Positions 1 through 12,600 of a DNA stretch of 51,902 nucleotides are shown here, piece by piece. Origin of the DNA: Azolla pinnata (lineage: Eukaryota > Streptophyta > Polypodiopsida > Salviniales > Salviniaceae); assembly GCA_037176905.1 (NCBI GenBank), contig JBBBWG010027523.1, forward strand, positions 1 to 51,902, read 5' to 3'. Each line of letters begins with the position of its first letter. Positions within the stretch are counted from its first letter, which is position 1. The position numbers were made by a program, and so were the translations under genes. The notes below the pieces were generated by a model that was given only the letters and a program-made list of their open reading frames with translations, was not told the origin of the DNA and ran no database searches.

Positions 1-1249
<1,249 letters not shown>

Positions 1250-2263
1250 GTCGTTGATGGATGCTCCCATTTCTAGGATAACTAACACAGAATACCTCTT
1301 TGAATGATGCCCGCATCCAATCTGATGCATGGTGCGTTTAAATTCCTGCCAGCATCTGGGAGAGATGCTATTACTCCTCTTTTTTTATGCTAGTAGATCT
1401 TTCTTATTTGAACGAAGTAGCTGCTAAGAAATGTAAGCGGGTGTATGTTATCCTTTTGTTGCTAAGAAAGTCCATATTTGGTCCACGTTTTGTTTCATCG
1501 TATCTTGTGTTGGCATTCATTCTCCGCTGTATGCGTTAGGGTTTCATCTCCGGCCTATGATATTTGAATTGCTAAAAGATAGTAATTTTAAGCCAGCCCT
1601 TGGCAACCCAAGCCCGCATTTAATGAAAACTTAGCTTGAATTGGGGTTTCTGTTATTTATCAGGTTTCCTGCAGTCCAATCGTATTTACTGGGCATTAAT
1701 ACCGTAGTTTGTACATCTATCTCAGTGTGCACTATGCTCTTTGCCTACCAGGTAATGGAAATGATTAGATCTGAAAGGTCAACGGATGAGTAGAAGAAAG
1801 ATCCTTACAGTATTCGTTTTAAGGGATTACTTATTTTCTATGAAATTTGGGTTGACTTTCTTCTCTGTTTCATCATCTTCTTCTTCAGACCTTGGTCTTA
1901 TTTCTCCATCGCATTGGCCTATGCCATGTAGAAGCAAGCGGGAAGAAGGCTGGCCTGATGTTCCGTTTTATTTCCCCCGCTCTCTCAGACGTCTTCATAC
2001 GATGATGAAGAAGGAATAAATTTGAAAAGCTACATGCAGAGTAAAAGAAGAGGAAGGGTGATTGCAGTTTTCTTCTGAATATAGATTAATCGAATCTCCC
2101 GCTTCTGGAATTATTTCGTGATGCTGTGTATGAACGATCCGATTTATTCATCTTTAAGAACGGGGCATCTGTTCCTGCAGGCTTTATTTTGTGTTCAGTA
2201 TTAAATTGCAGTTGAGCAGATTTCATTCCATACCAGATAAGGAGGAAGTAACTGGTGAAAGGA
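1250..2263. other. Spacer between histone H3 and VAMP71 genes
   Basis: This holds the H3 3' region and the VAMP71 promoter and leader. It is AT-rich, and I see no coding exon in it. A short TTC-rich run lies near 1870-1890. From about 2250 it becomes GAAGAA-rich, leading to the VAMP71 start. Confidence 0.6.
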
Positions 2264-2328
2264 GGAGAAGAAGAATTCAAAGAAGGCGAAGAAGAAGAAT
2301 TGAAGAAGAAGAAGAAGAAGAGCAAGAG
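2264..2328 (+). repeat. GAA-rich leader of the VAMP71 gene
   Basis: A (GAA)/(GAG) purine run ends immediately before the ATG at 2329. The VAMP frame stays open upstream through it, coding R/E-rich residues, but the longin start M-A-I-R-Y fixes 2329 as the start. It resembles the purine leader in front of the histone gene. Confidence 0.7.
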
Positions 2329-5300
2329 ATGGCGATTCGCTATGCCATGGTCGCTCGAGGATCAGTTGTTCTTGCAGAATACTCCAGCTCTTCTTCTAAT
2401 GCCAGCTTAGTGGCCCGTCAGATCTTGGAGGAATTGCCTCCTGGCACAGATGACACAAACCTCTCCTACACTCAGGTTCAAGGTGTCTTCCATGTCACCA
2501 GAGAAGATGGCCTCACCTTCCTCTGCATGGCTGATGGCACGTTTGGAAGTAAGTCTCTCTGTCTCTGTCTATTTCAATGTATTTGAATCACATAATGGTC
2601 TAGAACAGCGAGACCTCCATCTCATTTGCACACGTATCATGTGAGAATGTTGTGTGTGTTCTGGTGTCATAGGTCATACTGGACCTCTGAAGATGATAGA
2701 AAAATGTGCTTATCTGTCTTTCTTCTTTTGATTTCCCCTAAGTTGTATCTAATTATCTACTCATTGTAGAGAAAGGCCATTCTAGACCATTTTGAATGTA
2801 AAAAGAAAGGCCATTTCAAATCTGTTCTCAATTCCAGGTCCTTCTTTGTCATCTTTCAAAGCGGACATCAGAGAATCATCTGTGCTGACTTAGACAACAG
2901 TCTGCCTTATCATTTCCATGTGCTCTCTAGAAAGCTTTTCCACGTCACAAACACTGACTGACAAAGGAAGTTGAGAGAACACCCCTGGAACACTCTCATC
3001 CATAACGTCTGCATCGATCTGCTATGGAAGAGATGTACATATCTATGTAACTGAGACAGGTATCAAACGAGAAGTAATACCTGACCCAAAATGATTTTGA
3101 CCATAACCTAGGGGAAAATTACCAATTAGCATCTCTGATTTTGGTAATTTTGCACTCCTTAAATTCAATATATTGACGCTTTGAATACAAATATATGTCT
3201 AGGCCTTCCTTGTTCTTACTCATGTAGAACAGCATTCTAAGAACTTGCCATCATAGAGAGTCCATATGCTCTCCTTCCGTTATTTAGTAGCATTTGCTCC
3301 TCTCCCAACAACGCATTCGCTTAATGGCATTCCTAATCTTGCTGCTCATTGCTGAATTAAGGATGGGATCAGACCCATTAATCACTTTATGGGAACCTAT
3401 GGTTGTTATAAGCAACAGTGGTTACTTTATAAAGTACTAATGGTTGATAAAGTAGTATATTACTTTATAAAGTAATATATAATACTGCAGTAGGCTTTTA
3501 TAATTTATTAACTTATCCATGAGTAACTTCCAATCTGTATTTTGATCAATAAATTCTAACATCAACCATTTACAATATGTGTCTGTTTCGAGTGATTTAA
3601 GCCTTTCTTGAGTTTTAGCTAACCATATCTTGCTTTAGGATACTGGTGGTTCCATCCACTCTGACTGACCTTCAGAACTCAACATTTGGTTGGATGTTTT
3701 GCTTTCATTGATTAATCAGCTCTATATAGAAGGGTGGCATCTTAATGCTTGCATGATGGGAGCAAGACCTTGATTTCATCCCATGACATTCTTGATTCTC
3801 AGATGTTCATCTCTTGCGTTTGTCCATGTCATTTACAAACGGATCAAGAAGATGAAATGATCCGGATTAACAGCCTTCCACTGTAATGACATAAAGCTCA
3901 AGAATGTACTCTAGGTTATGCAACAAACTGAGATCCAGGACATCATTTCTGCTGATTTGGAGTAGTAAGCCTTTCTGCATTCTTCTAACTTCCACAAACA
4001 GATAGATCGTCAAGCACTGCATAACATTGAGAAACACATGTTGAGCTCATCTCATACTGGAAAGTGAGAATTAGCCGCAAATGCTGTGTTACTGCATGGT
4101 ATAGTGCATACACATTAGTTAAAAAAACCATTCCTATTCCAATCTTCTGAAGAAATGATAGATAGGTGTCAAAGTGTTTTCTTATCAAATGGAGCGTAAA
4201 ATATGATAGGAGATAGTTGGCTTGTGTAGGTCATCAAGAACTGCTGATTCTCAAGGTCAAACCCCTGTCTGCTATAATTTAAGCTAGCGGATTTAGCCAT
4301 GTCCTCAGTGTAGTTACATGTACACAAAAACTCTCTCACATCCTTCCTTTTGATAACTCGAATGTCTTTTGTTTCAGATGAACTTTCCCAAATCTACTAA
4401 ACAGCATAAGTCAAACATGGAAATGAATATTCACATCTGTTATTTCAAGCTTCCCCCCTTTCTTTATAATTTGCAGATCGCATACCTTTTGCATTCTTGA
4501 AAGACATACATTCCAGTTTCGTGAAGGCTTATGGAGATACGACGCAAACAGCTCTTGCTTATGCAATGAATAATGAATTCTCGAGAGTGCTTAATCAGCA
4601 AATGGACTACTACTCAAATAATCCAAATGCCGACCCAATCAATCGCATGAAAAGCGGGCTTAATCAGGTTTAGATATTGTGTTTTACTCATTGAAATTTC
4701 ATGTAAAGCAGCTTCTATACACATTTTTAAAAAGTGAAAAAGGATTAATGTCTCCAAATGACAGAAGTAAAGGTTTACAGGTAGGGTTTGAAATATTTCT
4801 CCCTGGCCCAAACAGAAAAAGCAGCTCAGACCTACCTCATAGTAACGAAAGATTATGAACTGGCACCTGCATTTGTATATAGATTCTGTTAGGTCTAAGA
4901 AGCTCGAAGCAGATGTACTAAGCATTTTATTTAGCTTTCAGATCTATTGACTGGCTTCTTATTCAAGCAAAACCACTTTTCTGCTAAAAAAAGAAACTTG
5001 TTCCTTTTTATGGAGTGGTTTCCATAAATAAAAAGAAAATGAAAGAAACGAACAGCGAGTCTAATGCTAGCTCTTAGGCACTAACTACTATATGCAGGCC
5101 TTTACACCATGTTTTCGTGGAGATAGTCTTCCATCAGATTAGCTCAGTGACAGAGAGAAACATAGGGTTTCTTGCCATCTCATGGAATTTGTGTAACAAT
5201 TGGTTTTGAGTTAATGAGGTCTTTTTAGAATTTCCCAGTGATGGATGCCCTGTTTCTCAACATTATAAAAAGCAGTTTGAAATCATACGGCCCATTTTAT

Positions 5301-6153
5301 TGATGCATAAAACATGCAAGATATCAATGTGATCACTTATGCCTGAATTTCGTCTTCGAACTCTTCACTGTCTACACTGTAGAACTTCTTCAAGCTGAAT
5401 GAGAATCCACCATACAGACGAATGAAAACTAGTAAGGGATTTTTTGCAGCACAATCAAGCAAGTAATCCCCCCTTCTTACAGAAATCGTTTGATTTGCTT
5501 TAACAGCCTTAGAAGTGACATTCAACTAAAGCTTCAACTTCCAACTTTTTGATCACTCTCAAGCAGTGTCTTGGTCTTTCTCTACATGCTTGCCCTGATA
5601 ACCATAAACTCTGTCAATAATATATCGTTATATGTATAATTTGGTCCCTTTTTGTTCCTGCTATCTACTCTAAGGTGTAAAATATCTCTTGCATTGCAAT
5701 GATCAAATATATAATAAATTTTGTACTATCACTTTTTCCATCTGTCCAAGCAACCTGATAAAATTTGGAATATATCTTCTTCCAACAGGTACGGAATGTC
5801 ATGCTCGGAAATATAGACAAGGTGCTGGACCGGGGTGAGCGGTTGGAATTACTTTTGGACAAAAGTAGTGATATTCGGAGTTCGTCATTTAAATTCCGTA
5901 AACAAGCACGCGAATACCATAATGCCTTGTGGTGGAGAAATTGTAAGCTAGTGTAAGTCCTGAATCTCTCTGGCTATTTGTGCTTGCAAGTTTCAACATG
6001 TGTTTATTGATGTCTTGACTTGCCAATGTTAATATCATTAATACACACATCTCTTTTTCTTGCAGGCTTCTGTTTATTCTTATTCTTCTGATGGTCGTTT
6101 ATATTGTGCTAGCCATTGTTTGTGGTGGTGTTACATTGCTGTCATGCCGTTGA
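2329..6153 (+). CDS. VAMP71-family longin R-SNARE (vesicle-associated membrane protein 711-like)
   Basis: Predicted 220-aa tail-anchored R-SNARE for fusion at the vacuole/late endosome. Exons are 2329-2548, 4477-4667, 5789-5952 and 6066-6153, all with GT-AG introns in consistent phase (220+191+164+88 = 663 nt). Residues 1 to about 120 form the longin domain (M-A-I-R-Y-A-M-V-A-R-G; D-G-L-T-F-L-C-M-A). The SNARE motif runs from about 137, with the zero-layer Arg at R152 in V-L-D-R-G-E-R-L. A hydrophobic anchor lies at about 193-216, and the short lumenal tail L-L-S-C-R resembles VAMP711/712. Intron 1 is long (1928 bp). The basic stretch after the SNARE motif (A-R-E-Y-H-N) has fewer Arg/Lys than the Arabidopsis paralogues I recall. 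Family assignment is confident; the exact paralogue is not. Confidence 0.93.
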
Positions 6154-6493
6154 GATGAGGGCCATCTGGTTTTTCATATAATATTTGGTGACGGGAAGAC
6201 CATAATGCAGTTTTTGCATTGCTTTGTTAACCTGAAAAGTTTTGCTCAGAATTCCAGCTACTCAAAATCAGCAGTCTGAAGTCTTGTGGATTTGTTTTCT
6301 GACAATGAGCATTCCAAACTGTATCTAGTTCTCATCTACGAGGTTTGTTGATGTCAAGGTTCTTCGTGTTAAAACCTTGGACAAAAAATGATATTGATGA
6401 TGTTGGAGACCAGCACACTGAGGCCCATTCAGAAGACTAAAACACTTTGTTTTGGTCTTTGTAATGATTGATTCTGTATATATAACTTCGCTG

Positions 6494-6499
6494 AATAAA
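6494..6499 (+). terminator. Candidate poly(A) signal of the VAMP71 gene
   Basis: AATAAA lies 341 nt after the VAMP71 stop, in a T-rich 3' region. It is the most canonical signal nearby, though plant poly(A) signals are degenerate. Confidence 0.35.
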
Positions 6500-8060
6500 G
6501 TTGAGGGGCCACATACTCTTTTTGCATGCAGTGAACAGCAAGTGATGTATTTGTTGCAATACGATTTGATTGTATGTTTGTGAGGTCTTTGTATTTTTGG
6601 GCTTCAGTTTGTGTCGATCAGATCAAAGCTGGTGCTATGTATTGGTTTTTCCGTCCGATAATTTAATGTTTGGTGAAACAAACCATTTGCACAAGAGATG
6701 GAGAATCGAAAACTTTGATAGCCTATTTGTTTGTTAATTTATCCTTTCTATGATGTAGAAATGATCTATTCTGGCTCCAAATTTCTACAAATAGTTGGAT
6801 CTCTGAGCTCTTCGATTTTTTTTCTTATTTGTCTTCTGTTTAGTCGAGTCATAATGCTCTGCTTCTACGCTTTTTTCACGTTGTGTTTTTCCTAGAATGG
6901 TTTTGCTGGTTGACCTCCGATTCTCTCATCTTGGTAATTTTGTACGGCATCAATGTTTATGATCGGCCTTTGAATTAGATATCCTCGATTTTGTTGGCAA
7001 GCAAAAATCAATATTATCTTGTAATGATAAATACAACTCCTGCATGTAAGACTAGGATAATATATGTCTTTAGCCCTAAAGTTTCAGTTACCAAGTGATG
7101 ATGTAAATAGTATGTAATTGTATCTCCAACATTTGACTAACACAAGAGTACAATGAATTAGCTTACTTTAATATCCTAATGATTCATTAAATGATGTTTC
7201 GAATATTTCTTAACACCTAATTAATCTTTAATAATTAATCCATTTATTTTAATATCTTCTTTGCTTTGCCTTTAACCTTAGCTTATAGAAAACACTCTAA
7301 CAAGGTAGAACTAGCTGTGCATACTTCTTGTAACTGAGATCGTATTATTATGATTTTTTGACATTACTTCATCCCCTTCTTTCGACTCGAAACTCGAGAC
7401 AACATCCTCGACATCTTGCATTGCTCCAATTTAATAGCATCCATAGTTGCATTGCTTCTTGATATCTTAAACACAATTAGTTGTGTCATTAGCTGATCAT
7501 TTCAAATAGTCGTTGTTCATCCTAAGATTTTTGCATCTTGTCAATGTCACATGCTAAGCTCATGGACCATGATTAACTCAAGACAACAAGAATTGACAAG
7601 AAAGAAAACAAGCCCAAATGAGAAAGACTGCACAATATCAAATACCTGGAAACTCGAGTACAAGAGTGTCGAAGACTAGAATTGATCCAGAATGTTTCAA
7701 TACTGCCAGCTTGTCCACTTTATAGCTAGTTCTGGCTGATGCATGTAAATATCAATGCTACAAGGTCTTATGCTAGAATCATGATAATAACATTTTGGTT
7801 ATGTGCTTGTGATAGTCAAGACTCAAATAGTTTGTCTATAATTAATCTATTGATACTAACTAGATAATATTACTAATAGTAAATAGTATTATCAGGTAAG
7901 AAAGTTTCAAATAACTATTGTATCATCAATATTGTCGTGTTATTCTCAATAATTTATCAATCTAAGAAACATTGGTTTGAACAATCTGGATCCAGGATAA
8001 CTTAGCACAAATAATTATATTTGAGCAAAGTTGGAGCATGTTACAAAAGGTCAAAGACAT
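6500..8060. other. AT-rich intergenic spacer
   Basis: No long open frame, RNA gene or recognised transposon is visible. The part from about 7030 to 7950 is particularly AT-rich. It could hide old mobile-element sequence, but I cannot name one. Confidence 0.5.
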
Positions 8061-8079
8061 CGAGCGAAGCGTCGGGGCT

Positions 8080-8461
8080 TCAAACAGAGCAAAGAATGAG
8101 TAGAAAAGGAAGAGATGTAGTAGAAGTAGAGGCATAACAAGAACAGAAGAAGAACAGGAACAGAATGACAAGAACAGATGCTGAAGAGAATAGAATGCGC
8201 AAAGAACTAACTGAACAGAAGCACATATGTCATGGACATACCAACTGCAAACTATGGCGGAGCTGGTTCAATCCTCACCGACTATATATCTTATGTCACT
8301 ATATCGTGATAGCAGAATAGAACAGAATGCCCACGAAACTGGAATAGAAGCAGAACAGAACAGAACGCGCGCAGAACTGGAATGAGAAGAAAAAAGAAAG
8401 CACATAGAAATGGAACAGAAGCAGAACAAAATAGGATGCCACACAAAGCAGAAGCAGAACA
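8080..8461. repeat. Degenerate AGAACAGAAGC-rich repeat region
   Basis: Recurring words agaacagaa, gcagaacag and gaagcagaac give a purine-rich, loosely periodic tract. The same aacagaagca word forms the spacer of the telomere-like minisatellite that follows, which suggests that array grew out of this tract. Confidence 0.6.
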
Positions 8462-9165
8462 GAAGCACCCTAAACCCTAAACCCTAAGTTGGAACAGATG
8501 CACCCTAAACCCTAAATTGGAACAGAAGCACCCCAAACCCTAAACTAGAACAGAAGCACCCTAAACCCTAAACTGGAACAGATGCACCCTAAACCCTAAA
8601 TTGGAACAAAATCACCCTAAACCACCCTAAACTGGAACAGAAGCACCCAAAACCCAAAACTGGAACAGAAGCACCCTAAACTCTAAACTGGAACAGAAGC
8701 ACCCTAAACCCTAAACTGGAACAGAAGCACCCTAAACCCTAAAATGGAACAGATGCACCCTAAACCCTAAACTAGAACAAAAGCACCTTAAACCCTAAAC
8801 TGGAACAGAAGCACCCTAAACTCTAAACTGGAACAGAAGCACCCTAAACCTTAAAATGGAACAGATGCACCCTAAACCCTAAACTAGAACAAAAGCACCT
8901 TAAACCCTAAACTGGAACAGAAGCACCCTAAACCTTAAATTGGAACAGAAGCACCCAAAACCCTAAACTGGAACAGACGCACCCTAAATCCTAAACTGCA
9001 ACAGACGCACCCTAAACCCTAAATTGGAACAGAAGCACCCTAAACCCTAAACTGGAACAGAAGCACCATAAACCCTAAACCCTAAACTGGAACAGAAGCA
9101 CCCTAAACCCTAAACCCTAAACTGGAACAGAAGCACCCTAAACCCTAAACCCTAAACTGGAAAAC
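8462..9165. repeat. 28-bp telomere-derived minisatellite (about 24 copies)
   Basis: The consensus unit is ccctaaaccctaaa followed by ctggaacagaagca. This is two plant telomere heptamers plus a 14-bp spacer, so the unit is 4 x 7 bp. Some units carry three heptamers. Variants such as ctctaaac, ccttaaaatgg and ctagaacaaaagcacctta recur in the same order, indicating a higher-order block of about four units (112 bp). The array ends about 450 bp before the CPSF160 start. It is internal and interrupted, so it is not a chromosome end. Confidence 0.9.
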
Positions 9166-9324
9166 AGAAGCAAAAGTGGAATACAGGAGCAACAGATGCA
9201 GCAGAGAAGCAGAACTGGGAAACAGGAAGCAGCAAAAGCAAAACAGACCCAAAAACCGGAAACAGAAGCAGCAACAAAAATCATTCATAAACAACAGACT
9301 TTTGTGCACTTGTTTTCGAGAAAA

Positions 9325-9327
<3 letters not shown>

Positions 9328-9378
<51 letters not shown>
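9328..9378 (+). repeat. (CT)25 microsatellite in CPSF160 promoter/leader
   Basis: An uninterrupted CT run of 51 bp lies about 230 bp upstream of the CPSF160 ATG. In plants, CT/GA tracts near transcription starts act as Y patches or BPC/GAGA-factor sites (established knowledge). A role here is inferred from position only. Confidence 0.9.
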
Positions 9379-9380
<2 letters not shown>

Positions 9381-9609
9381 TCTCTGCAATTTCACTCGAC
9401 AGAACAGACGACGAGGACGAGGAGGAGGACGACAGGAGCTCCGTCGCCAAGCATCGGCTCCACGGACCAGCAATCACCTGTCTTTCTGCCTCTCGCTTGC
9501 TTGCCTTCTCCGCTGCAGACAGGTGCGAGGAGCTAGCTCTTGCTTGCTTGCTTGCTTTGCGTCTTTTGCTTGCTTGGAAGAGAAGAACACCCCCCCGGAA
9601 ACGGCTGCC

Positions 9610-12600
9610 ATGAGCTACGCTGCCTTCAAGCTCTCCCATTCTCCCACCGGAGTCGACGGCTGTTGCTCCGCCTTCCTCACTCACAGCGCCGCTCCGCTTT
9701 CCTCTTCTGCCCCGCCTTCTTCTGCTCCCCTCCCTCCGCTGACCTCCTCCATTGGCTTGGGCAAGGCCGAAACTGCTGCTGCTGCCGCGCAAGGAGAAGA
9801 ATCCGATGCCGACGATGGCATCCTCGGTGCCGCCAAAACGTCATCTCTCCCGGTGCTTCCCAACCTCGTCATCAGCAAAGGGAATGTCCTGGAAGTCTAC
9901 CGCGTGAGAATGGAAGAAGCAGATGAGAAGAGCAGTAGTGTGAAAGCTGCTGCTGCTGCTGCGTCTTCTTCTTCTTCTTCTTCTTCTTCTACGGCAGCTT
10001 CTTCCGTTAGTGCTGGATCTGCTCCACCTTCTGCCGCTCGGCGTGGTGGCGTCATGGATGGTGTCTCCTCCGCCTGGCTCGAGCTTGTATGCACTCACAA
10101 GTAAGGAAAACCATTACCAGTTAAGAACACCATTGATGAGCTAGAAAATTAGTGTGTACATAGACGATTTCTGCAGCCACTAGTAAGCAATTTCGTTCAT
10201 CTGCAAAAGTACATGAATGGAGTCACACAAAATTGGTGGATATTTTCCATGCTTCTATTCGCAGGTGTATATAAAATCTATCGAGCAGTAAAAAACATGT
10301 TTTGAGCTAGAAAAATAGTATGCCTTTTTCAAAAGTGAATCCTCAAGTAAAATATATTCCTTGACCAGCTAAGGAAAGATTTGTACGTTGTGCTCATCTT
10401 TCTGTCCGCGTCTGTAATTTTGCTTTCTGTTCTTATCATGGAACCACGTGCACGCATCAGTGGGTGGTAACTCTGGAAAATTCATGTTTTCTTCCGCCGA
10501 TCAAATTAAGGAAAATTCCAGCATCTCATCTCGTGGGAGTGTATCCGACATTATAAAATATCCCTAACTGTAAACAGAAATCTTGAGCTAGAAATATTGC
10601 ATACTTCTACGTAGGAAGTTGCTATGGCAGCTTAACTCAGTTAAGCTCCACGCCAGGAATGAGAATTGTGAAGAAGTGTTACATCATTCATAGATACTGA
10701 TCAGAAATGAGTGCATCAGGAGGCTTGAATTCCTGCTAATTGCCGTTTGTAGTGTTAGGATTTTATTGTTTACTCAATGTTCTAGATCTTGAAGCATACC
10801 GCTAGTATGAGGTGCACTTGAAGCACGCTCCCTTGTTGTTGGGAGGCTTAGCAATGCATTATCTGTATGGAAAATCATATTAAATCAACAAAAGCATTTC
10901 TTTGAGCTGTATTAGCCTCCTATACCAGTACACTGTAATTATTGAGAAGAAACGAACACAGTTACTTCAATCTCTGAGAAGACAAGCTGTATACATTGCT
11001 CAATACTTTTGGAATAATGAACCCTACACAAGCAAGTTAACTATTTTTGAGGAAGTATTCTTCAATACGGAAACGTTTTTGTGTAGCTTTAGGCATGCAT
11101 CCTAGGCAACGAATACGAAACCAATTAATGTGAAACTTCTTAAGAAAAGCTGTGCCAATAAATGTTGTTTCATAAATAGGATAAATATCTGTGTTATCGG
11201 CATCTTGGGGAAGTCTGCCATTGTAAATGCTGACAGACTTCTAACACCACATACCTGTAACATGTTAAAGAATCTGAGAGACATTGTATCTTTCCAATAA
11301 CTCTGCGAGCAAAGATAACTCCTTCAGGCTATACACATGTTTAACTACAGCCGGCTAGTTTTGATTTGTAGACTACTGCCAATGAAACCACCTATTCTCT
11401 AATCTACTCTGGGCTTTGATTTGGAGTGAGAAGGAGATCTTCTGGAAGATTCTATCCTAAGTGTGTTCATCTTAGATTTTGATGGGTTTTCAAGTGTTTG
11501 ATTATTTCTATTTGGTGATGCTTTTCAATTACAATTGCAGATTACATGGAAATGTTGAGAGCATGGCAGTTTTGTCTCATGGTAGAGAAGGCCGTCGTAA
11601 ACAAAGAGATGCTATTATCTTAGCCTTTCGTGATGCGAAAATGAGTGTACTGGAGTTTGATGATTCAACACACAGTTTGCAATCTAGGTGAGGATTCTTA
11701 TGATGGACCCCCTGAACTGTGTTGATGAGCATGGAGACCTGCAGTTTCTCAACTTAAACTTATATGAACCTCATGACCTTTGTAGCTCTATGCATTATTT
11801 TGAGGGTCCTGATTGGCAACATTTAAAAAGAGGATCAGAGAAGTTTCCTAAAGGTCCTTGGGTGCGTGCTGATCCTCAAGGAAGATGTGCTGGTGTGCTT
11901 GTCTACAACTCACAGATTATAATGCTAAAAGCAGCACAGGTATGTAGATGTAACTTCTTAACCTTCAGCTAGCAAACTTATTAGCATGTACTGTTTACTA
12001 GGTTTATTAGTATATCTTTTCTGAAGAGGGCTTTGGTCTGTCAATGAATTGAGCACTTGACTACCAAATGTGTAAGCAAAATGGAAGGGAATCTACAAAA
12101 ATTTATTCTATGTAAAATCATACATGTACATATATCAATTAACGATCTCTAAGACATTTGATCATTGTTCCTATTGTAACAAATTTCCACCATTTTCTCA
12201 TCTGTTAGAGGATCAAACATAGGTTTTTGACAATGTTCTTCTGTTTGAACTTGTTTTCTCAATGAGGCCAATGGTTCTGTGACATTATTTTCTTGTTTGA
12301 GTCATGCAGAGCTATCAGAAGTTATAGTCATGATAGCCTAGATAAATTTTAAATACTTATGATATAGGGTGTGGTGTAAGAATGGCTTCCGAATCCTTTT
12401 CTTAAATTAGCAATGTGCTTTGTTGGAGGATAAGTTTCTTCATACTCTATATAAATTTTCACGTGCTGATGTCTAGTTAGCAGTATTTCTTTTCAAGATT
12501 GATATACGAACAGTAATGATGTAACTAAAAATGCCGTAGCATCTAGACTTTAAATTGCTAGTATAGCTTTGCTTAAATTAATGACTGTTCATTTGCATAT

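Noticed and set aside
7100..7950. Old LTR or other retroelement in the AT-rich spacer
   Set aside because: No paired terminal repeats, primer-binding site or polymerase-like peptide could be found by eye.
8462..9165. CRISPR-like array (28-bp repeats, regular spacing)
   Set aside because: The units are contiguous with no unique spacers, are telomere-derived, and lie in a plant genome with spliced genes.
8462..9165. A true chromosome end
   Set aside because: The telomere motifs are interrupted by a spacer in every unit and single-copy genes lie on both sides.
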